A DNA stretch of 40,259 bases from CAZTAK01 sp964611585 (lineage in GTDB: Bacteria > Pseudomonadota > Alphaproteobacteria > SHVP01), in contig CAZTAK010000018.1 of assembly GCA_964611585.1 (NCBI GenBank), positions 1 to 40,259 on the forward strand. Reading direction: 5' to 3'. Shown piece by piece: positions 14,875 through 22,798 of this stretch. The translations under genes were made by a program, and so were the position numbers. A model generated the notes under the pieces. That model did no database searches. It worked only from the letters and a program-made list of their open reading frames with translations, and was not told the DNA's origin. Position 1 is the stretch's first letter. Every line of letters begins with the position of its first letter.

Positions 14875-16083
14875 TCAAGCGGCGGGCCGCCTTGCGGCCA
14901 GAACGCCGCGGTAAATCTCCAGCGTTTCGGCGCACATTTTCGTAACGGTAAAGTTCGCGCACACATGCGCCCGGCCCGCAGTGGCGATGCGCTCGCGCGC
15001 TGGGGCATCGAGCGCCAGCGCCTCGTTGATGGCGCGCGCCAGCGCCGCCGCATCGCCCGCCGCCACCAGCCAGCCGGTCTTGCCCAGCATCACCGTTTCG
15101 CGCGCCCCGCCGTGATCGGTTGCCACCACCGGCCGCCCCATTGCCTGGGCCTCGGCAGCGACGCGGCCGAAGGCCTCCGGGTCGGTGGAGGCCGAAACGA
15201 CCACGTCGGCCAGCATGTAGGCCGCCGGCATGTCGCGGCAGTCATCGACAATATGAACGGTGGAAGCGAGGCCGCGGCTTTCGATGGTGCGTTCGAGTTC
15301 GCGCCGGTAGCCGGTTCGCCCGCGGTCGGACCCCACCAGCAGGCAACGCACGTCCTCGCGCCTAAGCGCGGCGAGCGCATCGATCAGCACCGTCTGGCCC
15401 TTCCAGCGCGTGAGCCGCCCGGGCAGCATGATCACCGGCATCCCGTCCGGCAGCCGCCAGGCCTTGGCAAGCTGGATTATGCGTTCGGCCGAGGTGCGTT
15501 CGGGATCGAATATGGCGGTGTTGATGCCGCGGTAGACGGTGGCGAGGCGATCGGGCGGCACGCGGTAGCGCTCGGCAACGTGACCGGCGATGAAATCCGA
15601 AATCGCGATCACCTTTTCGCCCCGCGCCATGACCGAGTTGTACCAGCGCTTGAACAGGTTCTGGGCGTTGTAGGTACCGTGATAGGTGGTCACGAAATGG
15701 CATCCCATGCGCCGCGTCGCATTGAGCGCGCTCCAGGCCGGGGCGCGGCTGCGGGCATGGACCAGATCGACGCCGCGGCTCTCGATCAGGTGCGAAAGGT
15801 CGCCCGTGTTGCGGTAGATACGAAGCGCGTTTTTTGTGTCGAGCGGCAGCCGGAAGTGTTCGGCGCCGGCGCGCTCCAGTTCGGTCACCATCGGCCCGCC
15901 CGCGGACGCCACCAGCGATGTCCAGCCTGCGGCGGCGACGGCGGCGGCAATATCGACGGTGCCGCGTTCGACCCCGCCGGTGACGAGCGCCGGCAGCACC
16001 TGAAGCACCACCGGTGCGCGCGCCGGTCCCGGCCCTTTGTTGGCGGGACGCCCGGCGGCGGTGTTAGGCTGCGCATCGACCAT
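14875..16083 (-). CDS. GT4-family glycosyltransferase
   Basis: A 402-residue GT-B-fold glycosyltransferase, likely transferring a sugar from a nucleotide donor to a lipid-linked or polysaccharide acceptor at the inner face of the membrane. The N-domain has the glycine-rich 'LPALVTGGVERGTVDIA' acceptor loop. The C-domain has 'LPGRLTRWKGQTVLIDAL' and the E-x7-E type motif in 'EAFGRVAAEAQAMGRPVVAT', typical of GT4 donor binding. No other polysaccharide genes are close by, so the acceptor cannot be inferred. The last codons abut the dispersed repeat, and the start is 25 nt from the divergent hydrolase gene. Confidence 0.92.
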   Translation of the reverse strand: MVDAQPNTAAGRPANKGPGPARAPVVLQVLPALVTGGVERGTVDIAAAVAAAGWTSLVASAGGPMVTELERAGAEHFRLPLDTKNALRIYRNTGDLSHLIESRGVDLVHARSRAPAWSALNATRRMGCHFVTTYHGTYNAQNLFKRWYNSVMARGEKVIAISDFIAGHVAERYRVPPDRLATVYRGINTAIFDPERTSAERIIQLAKAWRLPDGMPVIMLPGRLTRWKGQTVLIDALAALRREDVRCLLVGSDRGRTGYRRELERTIESRGLASTVHIVDDCRDMPAAYMLADVVVSASTDPEAFGRVAAEAQAMGRPVVATDHGGARETVMLGKTGWLVAAGDAAALARAINEALALDAPARERIATAGRAHVCANFTVTKMCAETLEIYRGVLAARRPAA

Positions 16084-16108
16084 GTTTGCCGCGTCTTCTT
16101 AGCACGCC

Positions 16109-16873
16109 ATGACCCGCTTGCGAGCGCCGGACCGCGCGCCCGGCTTCCTCGACTGCGCGGACGGCACCCGGCTTGCCTACCGGCGCGTCAAGGGTGAGGC
16201 GCCGGGCGTCGTTTTTTTCGGCGGATTCCGCTCCGACATGACCGGCACCAAGGCGGCCGCGCTCGAGGCCGCCTGCGTCGGTTGGGGCCGCGCTTTCGTG
16301 CGTTTCGACTATTTCGGCCACGGCGAATCCGGCGGAGCGTTCACGGACGGAACCATCGGGCGCTGGCGCGAGGACGCGCTCCACGTGCTCGACGAACTCA
16401 CCTACGGCCCGCAGGTACTGGTGGGATCGAGCATGGGCGGCTGGATCATGCTGCTGGCGGCGCTCGCCCGGCCCGCGCGCGCTCACGCCCTGGTCGGGAT
16501 CGCCGCCGCCCCCGATTTTACCCACGACCTGATGTGGGCCGAATTCCCCGAGGCCATCCGCGAGACCCTGCGGCGCGAAGGCGTCTATCTCGAACCGAGC
16601 GCCTACGACGAGGAACCGGCCCCGATCACCATGAAGCTGATCGAGGACGGGCGCGCGCATTTGCTGTTGGGCGGAGAAATCGCGCTTCCCTGCCCGGTGC
16701 GCCTCATCCACGGTATGAACGACCCGGACGTACCGTGGCGCCACTGCCTCAAACTATTGGAACGAATCGAATCGCCCGACGCCGCACTGACGCTGATCAA
16801 GAACGGCGACCACCGGCTTTCCGAACCGGATGATATTGCGCGCATGCTGCGGGTGGTTGAGGGCGTTTTGTAG
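16109..16873 (+). CDS. alpha/beta hydrolase
   Basis: A 254-residue soluble hydrolase. The catalytic triad can be read as S108 in the nucleophile elbow 'VGSSMGGW', D205 in 'HGMNDPDVPW' and H235 in 'GDHRLS'. The oxyanion region is 'FFGGFRSDMTG', followed by 'FDYFGHGES'. The arrangement resembles the ABHD10-like / acyl-glucuronide and palmitoyl esterase branch, so a carboxylesterase or thioesterase activity is likely; the substrate is unknown. It diverges from the GT4 gene by 25 nt and starts at ATG 16109. Confidence 0.88.
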   Translation: MTRLRAPDRAPGFLDCADGTRLAYRRVKGEAPGVVFFGGFRSDMTGTKAAALEAACVGWGRAFVRFDYFGHGESGGAFTDGTIGRWREDALHVLDELTYGPQVLVGSSMGGWIMLLAALARPARAHALVGIAAAPDFTHDLMWAEFPEAIRETLRREGVYLEPSAYDEEPAPITMKLIEDGRAHLLLGGEIALPCPVRLIHGMNDPDVPWRHCLKLLERIESPDAALTLIKNGDHRLSEPDDIARMLRVVEGVL

Positions 16874-17004
16874 CAGAGCGTTTTCAGGGCGATCCGGTCG
16901 GGCGCATTGCATCCCGCCCGGCACCCCCCTATTAGAGACACTCAATCGCGCGGCGGCAAACCGGCGCGGCGCCGGTGATTTCAAATGTCAGGGAAGAGAG
17001 ACCG

Positions 17005-17619
17005 ATGATGAAATTGTATGGCGGCCCGCGTTCGCGCTCGCGGCGCTGCGCCTGGGCGTTGACGGAACTGGGCGTCGAATTCGAGTGGCTTTCCCAAGAC
17101 AGCCTGGGGGGATTGAAGTCGGAGGCGTTCCTCGCCCTTTATCCGGCGGGCAAGATTCCGGTGCTGGTCGATGGCGACCGGGTGATGGCCGAGTCGCTGG
17201 CGATCAATCTTTATTTGGCGCGCCGCTTCGACAACGGCCTGTGGCCCGCCACCGACGCCGGGCGCTATGCCGCGGAACAATGGAGTTTCTGGGCCGCAAC
17301 CGAAGCCGAACATGCGGCCATCGGCCTATTGATCGAGCGCCGCCTCAGGCCGGAGGAAGAACGCCGCCCCGAACGCGCCGCCGAGCACGACGAGACGCTG
17401 GCACCGCGCCTGAAATATCTCGACGCGCATCTCGCCGCCAACAACGGCTATCTGGTCGAAGACAAGTTCACCATTGCCGATCTCAATGTCGCCGCGGTTC
17501 TCGAGGGGATACACGCGGTCGGCGTCGATCTCGCGCCCTATCCGGCGGCGAAGAAATGGTACGAGGCATGTATTGGCCGCGAGGCGCTCAAACGCACCCT
17601 CGCGCGCTGGAAGGATTAG
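17005..17619 (+). CDS. glutathione S-transferase family protein
   Basis: A 204-residue protein with an N-terminal thioredoxin-like domain (1-77: 'MKLYGGPRSRSRRCAWALTE', cis-Pro in 'GKIPVLVDGD', 'ESLAINLYL') and an all-helical C-domain ending with 'FTIADLNVAAVL'. The length is normal for bacterial GSTs. The residue at the usual catalytic position is Ser or Arg in 'GPRSRSRR', so a serine- or arginine-assisted glutathione thiolate is possible. The start at ATG 17005 follows GGGAAGAGAG; a further upstream codon is unlikely. It borders the AT-rich island. Confidence 0.9.
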   Translation: MMKLYGGPRSRSRRCAWALTELGVEFEWLSQDSLGGLKSEAFLALYPAGKIPVLVDGDRVMAESLAINLYLARRFDNGLWPATDAGRYAAEQWSFWAATEAEHAAIGLLIERRLRPEEERRPERAAEHDETLAPRLKYLDAHLAANNGYLVEDKFTIADLNVAAVLEGIHAVGVDLAPYPAAKKWYEACIGREALKRTLARWKD

Positions 17620-17795
17620 TACGGGGCAAGGGTTTTTGGACATCTGGCAAAACGTATCGAGAATCCTCCAACTTTTGGGAAGCGGCGAAATTTCTGTAGA
17701 AATCTCACTAGAAAACTCGAATTCGTCTGCAACCCACGGTACCGTATAGCTAGAATTTTCCGTCTCAACTTGGTATGGCATGAAAGGGGAATCGT

Positions 17796-18897
17796 ATGGT
17801 CGACCAAACTCCCATTTACGAGGCCGAGCGGGAAGAAGACAAATCCGATCCCGACGAAATCCCGATAAAGGACCGGCGAATAGTCACTTAGCCATACGAT
17901 CTAGTCGTTGAGTCACTTATCGCTCAAATAGAGGATGGAACACTATTTCTTCGCCCGATTTCGGATCGGCCTTCGTTTCAGCGCCGCTACGTTTGGAGCA
18001 ACAAACTTGCTTCTCGACTGATCGAATCGATGCTCCTAAATATTCCAATTCCTCCCTGTTATCTATCGCAGAACGAAGAATTTGAGCTCGATGTAATCGA
18101 CGGTCAGCAACGACTTTTTTCAATTTATCGATTCTTGGATAATCAATTTGCCCTGAATGATTTGGAAGTCGAAACGGAATTGAATGGGCTCAGGTTCCAC
18201 AACCTAAATCCGAAGGTCCAACGGAAACTCAAAACACATACGCTTCGACTCGTGGCCGTAACCAATGAATCGCATCCGGAGATCAAATTCGACGTATTCC
18301 AACGATTGAATACGAACACGATGCCTCTAAATGCGCAAGAATTGCGAAACTGTGTTTACCGTGGCAGCCTCAATGATCTTCTTAAGGAGGCCGTTGAGTA
18401 TGAGCCGTGGCTCGAAATACTCAATAGGAAGAAGCCGGACAAAAGAATGCGCGATGAAGAACTCGCTCTTCGATTCTTCGCGTTCCGTGTTCACGGCCTA
18501 AAATCATATCGAACCCCACTTAAGCACTGGCTCAATGACGCCGCGAAGGACGGGCATAAAGTACGACCCCGAGACAATATCAAAACTACATAGAAAATGG
18601 AACCGCGCGATTGATGTGTCGCTGATGTGGTTTAGACCTTCGGAGTGTTTTCGTAGAGAACTTGATAGCCGCCCGCGTGCCATCAATCGCGCGTTGTTTG
18701 ATTTGACGATGGCGCTTGCTGGCAAAATCAAACGAGAGGATGCCCCGTCGCTTAGGTCTCCCGTCCGCTCGCACTACAAACGCCTTCTTAAGAATGAAGA
18801 ATTTGGCGACCTAATAAGTCGGGCCGTCGACCACACCAAGAGAACCAAGCGGCGGAATAAGATGTGGAATGAATCTGTAGGTCAGGCGATCAAGTAA
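17796..18897 (+). pseudogene. DUF262-domain protein gene, nonsense and frameshift
   Basis: Starts at ATG 17796 with AGGGGA upstream. It reads 31 codons and meets TAG at 17889-17891, where DUF262 proteins normally have Gln in 'TQPYDL', so CAG to TAG is the likely lesion. The same frame then continues with family motifs 'QRRYVW', 'SRLIESMLLNIPIP', 'VIDGQQRLFSIYRFL', 'FDVFQRLNT' and 'PLNAQELRNCVYRG'. At about 18561 an apparent 1-nt insertion moves the sense into the +1 frame ('YDPETISKLHRKW', 'NRALFDL') up to TAA 18895-18897. DUF262 is a ParB-like nuclease/NTPase-type domain found in GmrSD-type and other defence proteins. The reconstructed protein would be about 366 residues. Confidence 0.85.
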
Positions 18898-19603
18898 TGT
18901 CGCGATACACCAAGGCCTATTCGGCGTATTCCAAAAGAATCGCCGAAGTCGACACATTACGACGCCTTGCCGCTTCAAAAGAACGGCTCGACGCAATTAA
19001 GCTTCGTGCCGAGATTAATGCGCTTTGCCGAGGGTCCGTAGTGCTTCTTTCGAGCCATTTGGAAGCATACATCACAGGGAAGTTGGAGAAATTGCGTTGG
19101 ATACCCTTTACGGAAGCGCGGTCCCAAGAGCCGACCTAAGAGCTCGATTTTTTTACCACATCTCAAAGGACATGCTTGATGAGGTCAACGAAAGCAAGGA
19201 GCCCGAAAAGAAAGGAGAAAAGGTCTTTTCATTCATTGAATCTGATATGTCGTTCTGGTCGCGCGACGGTGTATTCCTAAACGCCATTCCCGCCGATAGA
19301 TTCAACAAGGGGTTTTCGAACCCATCCTTCAAGAAAATACGGAGATACTTCAATCGATTTGGATACGAAGATTATAGAAGCGATCTATTCAGGCGGTTAA
19401 AGAGTGCTGGGCAACCAACAATCACTATGGTGAACCATCTTGTGGACGTGAGAAACAAGATTGCACATGGTGATCCGACTGCGTTGAAAACACCGTCGGA
19501 AGTCAAAGACATGATCAATACAATGAACCTTTTTTGTCGATCAACAGATTTTGCATTTGCGAACTGGTGTAAGAAAAGTTTTTCGTGCGCCATTAGGCGA
19601 TAG
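18897..19603 (+). pseudogene. HEPN (RiboL-PSP / MAE_28990-like) gene, frameshifted
   Basis: The ATG overlaps the DUF262 stop as TAATG, implying a translationally coupled pair. Frame one encodes 'EINALCRGSVVLLSSHLEAYI'. After a probable 1-nt deletion at 19077-19079 the sense continues two frames away with 'EIALDTLYGSAV', 'LRARFFYHISKDML', 'ADRFNKGFSNPSF' and the HEPN catalytic-type motif R-x4-H in 'DVRNKIAHGD'. HEPN proteins are typically RNA-cleaving toxins or effectors. The reconstructed length is about 235 residues. As it stands the protein would be truncated at codon 80 (TAA near 19137), losing the motif. Confidence 0.8.
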
Positions 19604-19621
19604 TTGATTGGCTCAAAATGA

Positions 19622-20239
19622 TCATTTCCCCACCCCCACCCCTTCCAACTGCTCCCTGAACACGCCGACGAGCGTATCCTTCGGTACCATGCCGGGGATC
19701 GCATAGCGATTGTCGAGCACGAAGGTCGGTACCGAGTTGATGCCGATTTGATAGGCGCGCTGCAACAGCGCCCCGCATTCGTCCGAATAGGTCTTGCCGT
19801 CGAGTGCGGCGCGAATTTCTTTTGGGTCGAGGCCGATCTCGCCCGCGCACGCGGTCAGAACGTCCGCGTTGCCGATATCGAGCTCGTCCTGAAAGAATGC
19901 CGTGAACATGCGGCTGTTGTAGGCGTCCGCCTCGCCGCAATCGCGCGCGAACAGCGAACCCTCGAAGGCGAGCCGCGTATAGGGCTGGGGCGAGACGCGC
20001 GGCAAGACGATGTGCACGCCCATCTTTTCGGCCATCGGAAAGACCGAATTTTTCCAGCCCGATTGCAGGTAATCGCCGTCGGGTTCCAGCGTCGGCGCCG
20101 GATGGGGGCGGAGCTCGAACGGCATCCATTCGATTTCGACCGCGCCTTCCAGTTCGGCCACCGCCTCGTTGAGCGGCCCTTCGGCCAGGAAACAGTACGG
20201 GCAGACGTAATCGGAATAGACCTGAACGGTGAGGGTCAT
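19622..20239 (-). CDS. DsbA-family oxidoreductase (FrnE-like)
   Basis: A 205-residue thioredoxin-fold protein with an inserted helical domain. The active-site CPYC is at C13-C16 ('YSDYVCPYC'), and the cis-proline loop is 'GINSVPTFVLDN'. It has no signal peptide, so it is cytoplasmic, as in the FrnE / 2-hydroxychromene-2-carboxylate isomerase-like group linked to disulphide handling and oxidative stress. The ATG overlaps the stop of the GFA gene as ATGA, so the two are co-translated. Its end lies 18 nt from the broken HEPN gene. Confidence 0.92.
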   Translation of the reverse strand: MTLTVQVYSDYVCPYCFLAEGPLNEAVAELEGAVEIEWMPFELRPHPAPTLEPDGDYLQSGWKNSVFPMAEKMGVHIVLPRVSPQPYTRLAFEGSLFARDCGEADAYNSRMFTAFFQDELDIGNADVLTACAGEIGLDPKEIRAALDGKTYSDECGALLQRAYQIGINSVPTFVLDNRYAIPGMVPKDTLVGVFREQLEGVGVGK

Positions 20240-20643
20240 AGCGACCCCTGATTCGCGGGGATAGGGGCGAGGTCGGCGACCCACGGCTGGCACGAACGCG
20301 CGTACACCTGCCGCCGCGGGTCGAGCTCGGCGCGCTGGCGGATGGTGCCGACGCGAAGCCCGTGGACCTGTGGGTTTTCCTCGTCGGCGGTCGCATAGAT
20401 CGGGGTGCCGCATTCGGGGCAGAAACACTGGGCGCGGCGCGCACCCGATTCGCCGATCTTGAAATAGGTCTTGGGAGCGCCCGACAGCAGCCTGAAGGTC
20501 CCCTTTTCGGTGAAGACCACCGTGCGGAACGCCGAGCCCGAGAGCGTCTGGCAATCGGTGCAGTGGCAAATCAAGACATTGGCCGGGTCGATCTCGGCCT
20601 CGTAGGTAATGTGGCCGCAGTGGCAGGCGCCGTCGATCTTCAC
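20236..20643 (-). CDS. GFA (glutathione-dependent formaldehyde-activating-like) family protein
   Basis: A 135-residue zinc protein. Cysteines C7 and C9 ('GACHCGH'), C26-x-C28-x2-C31 ('CHCTDC') and C73, C75, C78 ('CFCPECG') match the two zinc sites of the GFA/CENP-V fold. Despite the name, most members have no proven formaldehyde activity. The GTG at 20643 is chosen because AAGGAG lies 6 nt upstream and the family start 'KIDGACHCG' follows directly; an upstream ATG in frame has no such site. The stop overlaps the DsbA-like start by 4 nt. Confidence 0.9.
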   Translation of the reverse strand: MKIDGACHCGHITYEAEIDPANVLICHCTDCQTLSGSAFRTVVFTEKGTFRLLSGAPKTYFKIGESGARRAQCFCPECGTPIYATADEENPQVHGLRVGTIRQRAELDPRRQVYARSCQPWVADLAPIPANQGSL

Positions 20644-20669
20644 GTGATTCTCCTTAGATAAGCCGGGCA

Positions 20670-21539
20670 TCATGCCGCATTGAGCGCGTCAAGGCCGGCA
20701 CGGTAGTTCGGGTACTTGAGTTGATACCTAAGTTCCTGTTTCAGGCGCAGGTTCGAAACCCGTTTGCAGTCGCTGTAGAACTCGCGCATCCGGGGCGGCA
20801 TTTCCGCCTCCTGGTAGGGGATTTCGGGCGGCGAGTCGATCCCCAGCAGGGTGCAGGCGTAGGCCGTGATGTCCTGGGGCGGCATCGGCTCGTCGTCGGC
20901 AAGGTTATAGATGCGCCCGGGGTTGGGTTTTGCCATCGAGGCCCGCAATGCGCCGACGATATCCTCCTGGTGGATGCGGCCCAGCACCAGGCCCGGCTTG
21001 ACGATGCGGCTGGCCTTGCCTTGGGCGGCGCGGGTCAGCGGACTGCGGCCGGGCCCGTAGATACCGGCAAGCCGGAAGATGTGGGCGGGAAAACCGTGCG
21101 CCTCGTGCAGCGCAAGCCACGCCCGTTCCGCGATCACGCGCAGTTCGCCGCGGCGGTTGGTGGCGCCAAGTTCGGATTCTTCATCGACGGTACCGCCGTC
21201 GCGGTCGCCATAGACGCCGGTGGTGGAAAGCAACGCCGCCCATTCGAGCGTCTGTAACCCGGCAAGATCCTTGCCGTGGAGATCGGCGACGGGATCGCCG
21301 TTATCGTCGGGCGGCACCGAACTCACCACATGGGTCACGCCTGAAAACGCGCGCGCCGGCACCGGGCGGCCGCGGTCGAAGAAGATGGCCTGCGCCCCGA
21401 GGCCGCGGATGGCTTCGCGCTTTTCCTCGGAGCGGGTGGTGCCGGTGACGGTCCAGCCCTCGTCGAGGACCTGTTGCGCCAGTAGGCGGGCCGAATATCC
21501 CAGGCCGAAACAAAACAGATGCTTTTGTCCGTTGGTCAA
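20670..21539 (-). CDS. NAD(P)-dependent epimerase / SDR family protein (YeeZ-like)
   Basis: A 289-residue extended SDR with an atypical nucleotide-binding turn ('FGLGYSARLLAQ', G-x-G-x2-A). It also has 'LSTTGVYGD' in place of a full Y-x3-K region, and 'FRLAGIYGPGRSPL'. The pattern matches YeeZ-like proteins of unknown substrate that occur beside queG or hisG-type genes. The start codon is TTG at 21539, chosen because GGGGAG lies upstream and TTGA overlaps the queG stop by 4 nt. Part of a minus-strand series fzlA-queG-SDR-GFA-DsbA. Confidence 0.85.
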   Translation of the reverse strand: MTNGQKHLFCFGLGYSARLLAQQVLDEGWTVTGTTRSEEKREAIRGLGAQAIFFDRGRPVPARAFSGVTHVVSSVPPDDNGDPVADLHGKDLAGLQTLEWAALLSTTGVYGDRDGGTVDEESELGATNRRGELRVIAERAWLALHEAHGFPAHIFRLAGIYGPGRSPLTRAAQGKASRIVKPGLVLGRIHQEDIVGALRASMAKPNPGRIYNLADDEPMPPQDITAYACTLLGIDSPPEIPYQEAEMPPRMREFYSDCKRVSNLRLKQELRYQLKYPNYRAGLDALNAA

Positions 21540-22717
21540 TCTTGCGCTCCCCCCTCACGCCACTCGTCGAGAACGGCTGCGTCGGATTCGTCGGGCATGA
21601 TCCGGGCCCGCAGGGTGACGAAGGAATCGCGATCCCGCAAGCGCGATAAGGCCCAGACCGCCATCCCGCGCACCAGCGCCGAGCCGTCCCGAAGCCGCGG
21701 TTCGACGGCGCGCACGGCCTCCTCACGGCCGCTGTTGCCAAGCGCGATCATCACGTTGCGCACGAACCGGTCGCGCCCCGTTCGCTTGATGGCGCTGCCC
21801 GCAAATAACTTGCGAAACCCGGCGTCGTCGAGGGCGGCGAGGTCGGACAGTGCCGGCGCCCCGGTGCCGGGCCGGAAGGCGGCCTCGGCCGAGGCCCGCG
21901 CGAACTTGTTCCACGGGCACACCGCGAGACAGTCGTCGCAGCCATAGATGCGATTGCCGATGGCGGCGCGAAACTCACGCGCGATGGGGCCCTTGTGTTC
22001 GATGGTGAGATACGAAATACAACGCCGCGCATCGAGCCGGTAGGGGGCGGGCATCGCCTGCGTCGGGCAGATATCGAGGCAGGCGTGGCAGGTCCCGCAT
22101 GAATCGGGCGCGGGTGTATCGGGGGCAAGTTCCAGCGTGGTGAAGATTTCGCCGAGGAACAGCCACGACCCGAGTTGGGTGGAGACCAGATTCGTGTGCT
22201 TCCCCTGCCAGCCGAGGCCCGCGGCCTGCGCCAACGGCTTTTCCATCACCGGCGCGGTATCGACGAACACCTTGACCTCGACATTCCAGAGATGGGCGAT
22301 TTCACGCGCGAGCCGCTTCAGGCGCTTCTTGAAAACGTCGTGGTAATCGCGCCCGTTCGCATAGACCGAGACCGCGCCGCGGTCGCGGCGGCGCACCACC
22401 TCGAGCGGGTCGCGCCCGGGGCCGTAATTGAGACCCACGACGACGATGCTGCGCACGTCCGGCCAGAGCGCGCGGGGATCGCGGCGGCGGTCGGCCTTGG
22501 CCGCCATCCAGTCCATGCCGCCGTGGAACCCGGCGGACAGGAATTCGTCGAGTGCAGGGGCCGCCGCGGCACCCGCGTGCGGCGCCGCCACGCCGAAGGC
22601 ATCGAAGCCGTGAGCGTGCGCGAGGCGGGTAATTTCGTCGCGCGGGCTCGGTATTGCGGGCGCCGCGCTGGCGCTGCGTCTCAGAAGGTTCGATGCCCTG
22701 AATTCAGCCCGTGCCAC
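21536..22717 (-). CDS. queG: epoxyqueuosine reductase QueG
   Basis: A 393-residue cobalamin-dependent iron-sulphur enzyme that reduces epoxyqueuosine to queuosine in the wobble base of GUN tRNAs. Two ferredoxin-like clusters are visible, 'CGTCHACLDICP' and 'CDDCLAVCPWNKF', with 'GWQGKHTNLV' and 'GSWLFLGEIFTT' as family hallmarks. The C-terminal region has HEAT-like repeats ('NVMIALGNSG', 'VRGMAVWALSRL'). The GTG at 22717 gives about 25 extra N-terminal residues compared with typical members; no closer ATG exists. It overlaps the next gene by 4 nt. Confidence 0.95.
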   Translation of the reverse strand: MARAEFRASNLLRRSASAAPAIPSPRDEITRLAHAHGFDAFGVAAPHAGAAAAPALDEFLSAGFHGGMDWMAAKADRRRDPRALWPDVRSIVVVGLNYGPGRDPLEVVRRRDRGAVSVYANGRDYHDVFKKRLKRLAREIAHLWNVEVKVFVDTAPVMEKPLAQAAGLGWQGKHTNLVSTQLGSWLFLGEIFTTLELAPDTPAPDSCGTCHACLDICPTQAMPAPYRLDARRCISYLTIEHKGPIAREFRAAIGNRIYGCDDCLAVCPWNKFARASAEAAFRPGTGAPALSDLAALDDAGFRKLFAGSAIKRTGRDRFVRNVMIALGNSGREEAVRAVEPRLRDGSALVRGMAVWALSRLRDRDSFVTLRARIMPDESDAAVLDEWREGGAQD

Positions 22718-22756
22718 TAGGGTAACGTCTTGGTCGGGTTCAATTCATTTCGACGT

Positions 22757-22781
22757 TGGGTCCCGTTTCCATCGGGTCCCA
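22757..22781. repeat. hairpin of the GTTTC-loop family between fzlA and queG
   Basis: TGGGTCCC and GGGTCCCA pair with one central mismatch around the loop GTTTCCATC. Loop and arm ends resemble the first hairpin of the dispersed repeat at 14783-14815. It lies in the 81-nt gap between fzlA and queG, both on the minus strand, and could attenuate or process their transcript. No U-tract is present. Confidence 0.45.
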
Positions 22782-22798
22782 GTGCCGAAATTGAAGCG

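Larger units (their letters stand above)
17620..19620. mobile_element. AT-rich horizontally acquired island (defence-like genes)
   Basis: From just after the GST stop to just before the DsbA-like gene, base composition drops sharply and codon choice becomes AT-rich (many AAA, GAA, AAT and ATA codons), unlike both sides. The only genes are the broken DUF262 and HEPN pair. I see no integrase, transposase, tRNA or clear direct repeats at the edges, so the mode of entry is unknown. The leader (17620-17795) has palindromes ATTTC / GAAAT (17690-17703) and ACGGTACCGT (17736-17745), possible operators. Confidence 0.6.

Noticed and set aside
17889..17891. Programmed stop-codon readthrough in the DUF262 gene
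   Set aside because: Two further frameshifts in the same gene pair make simple decay (or assembly error) the better explanation.
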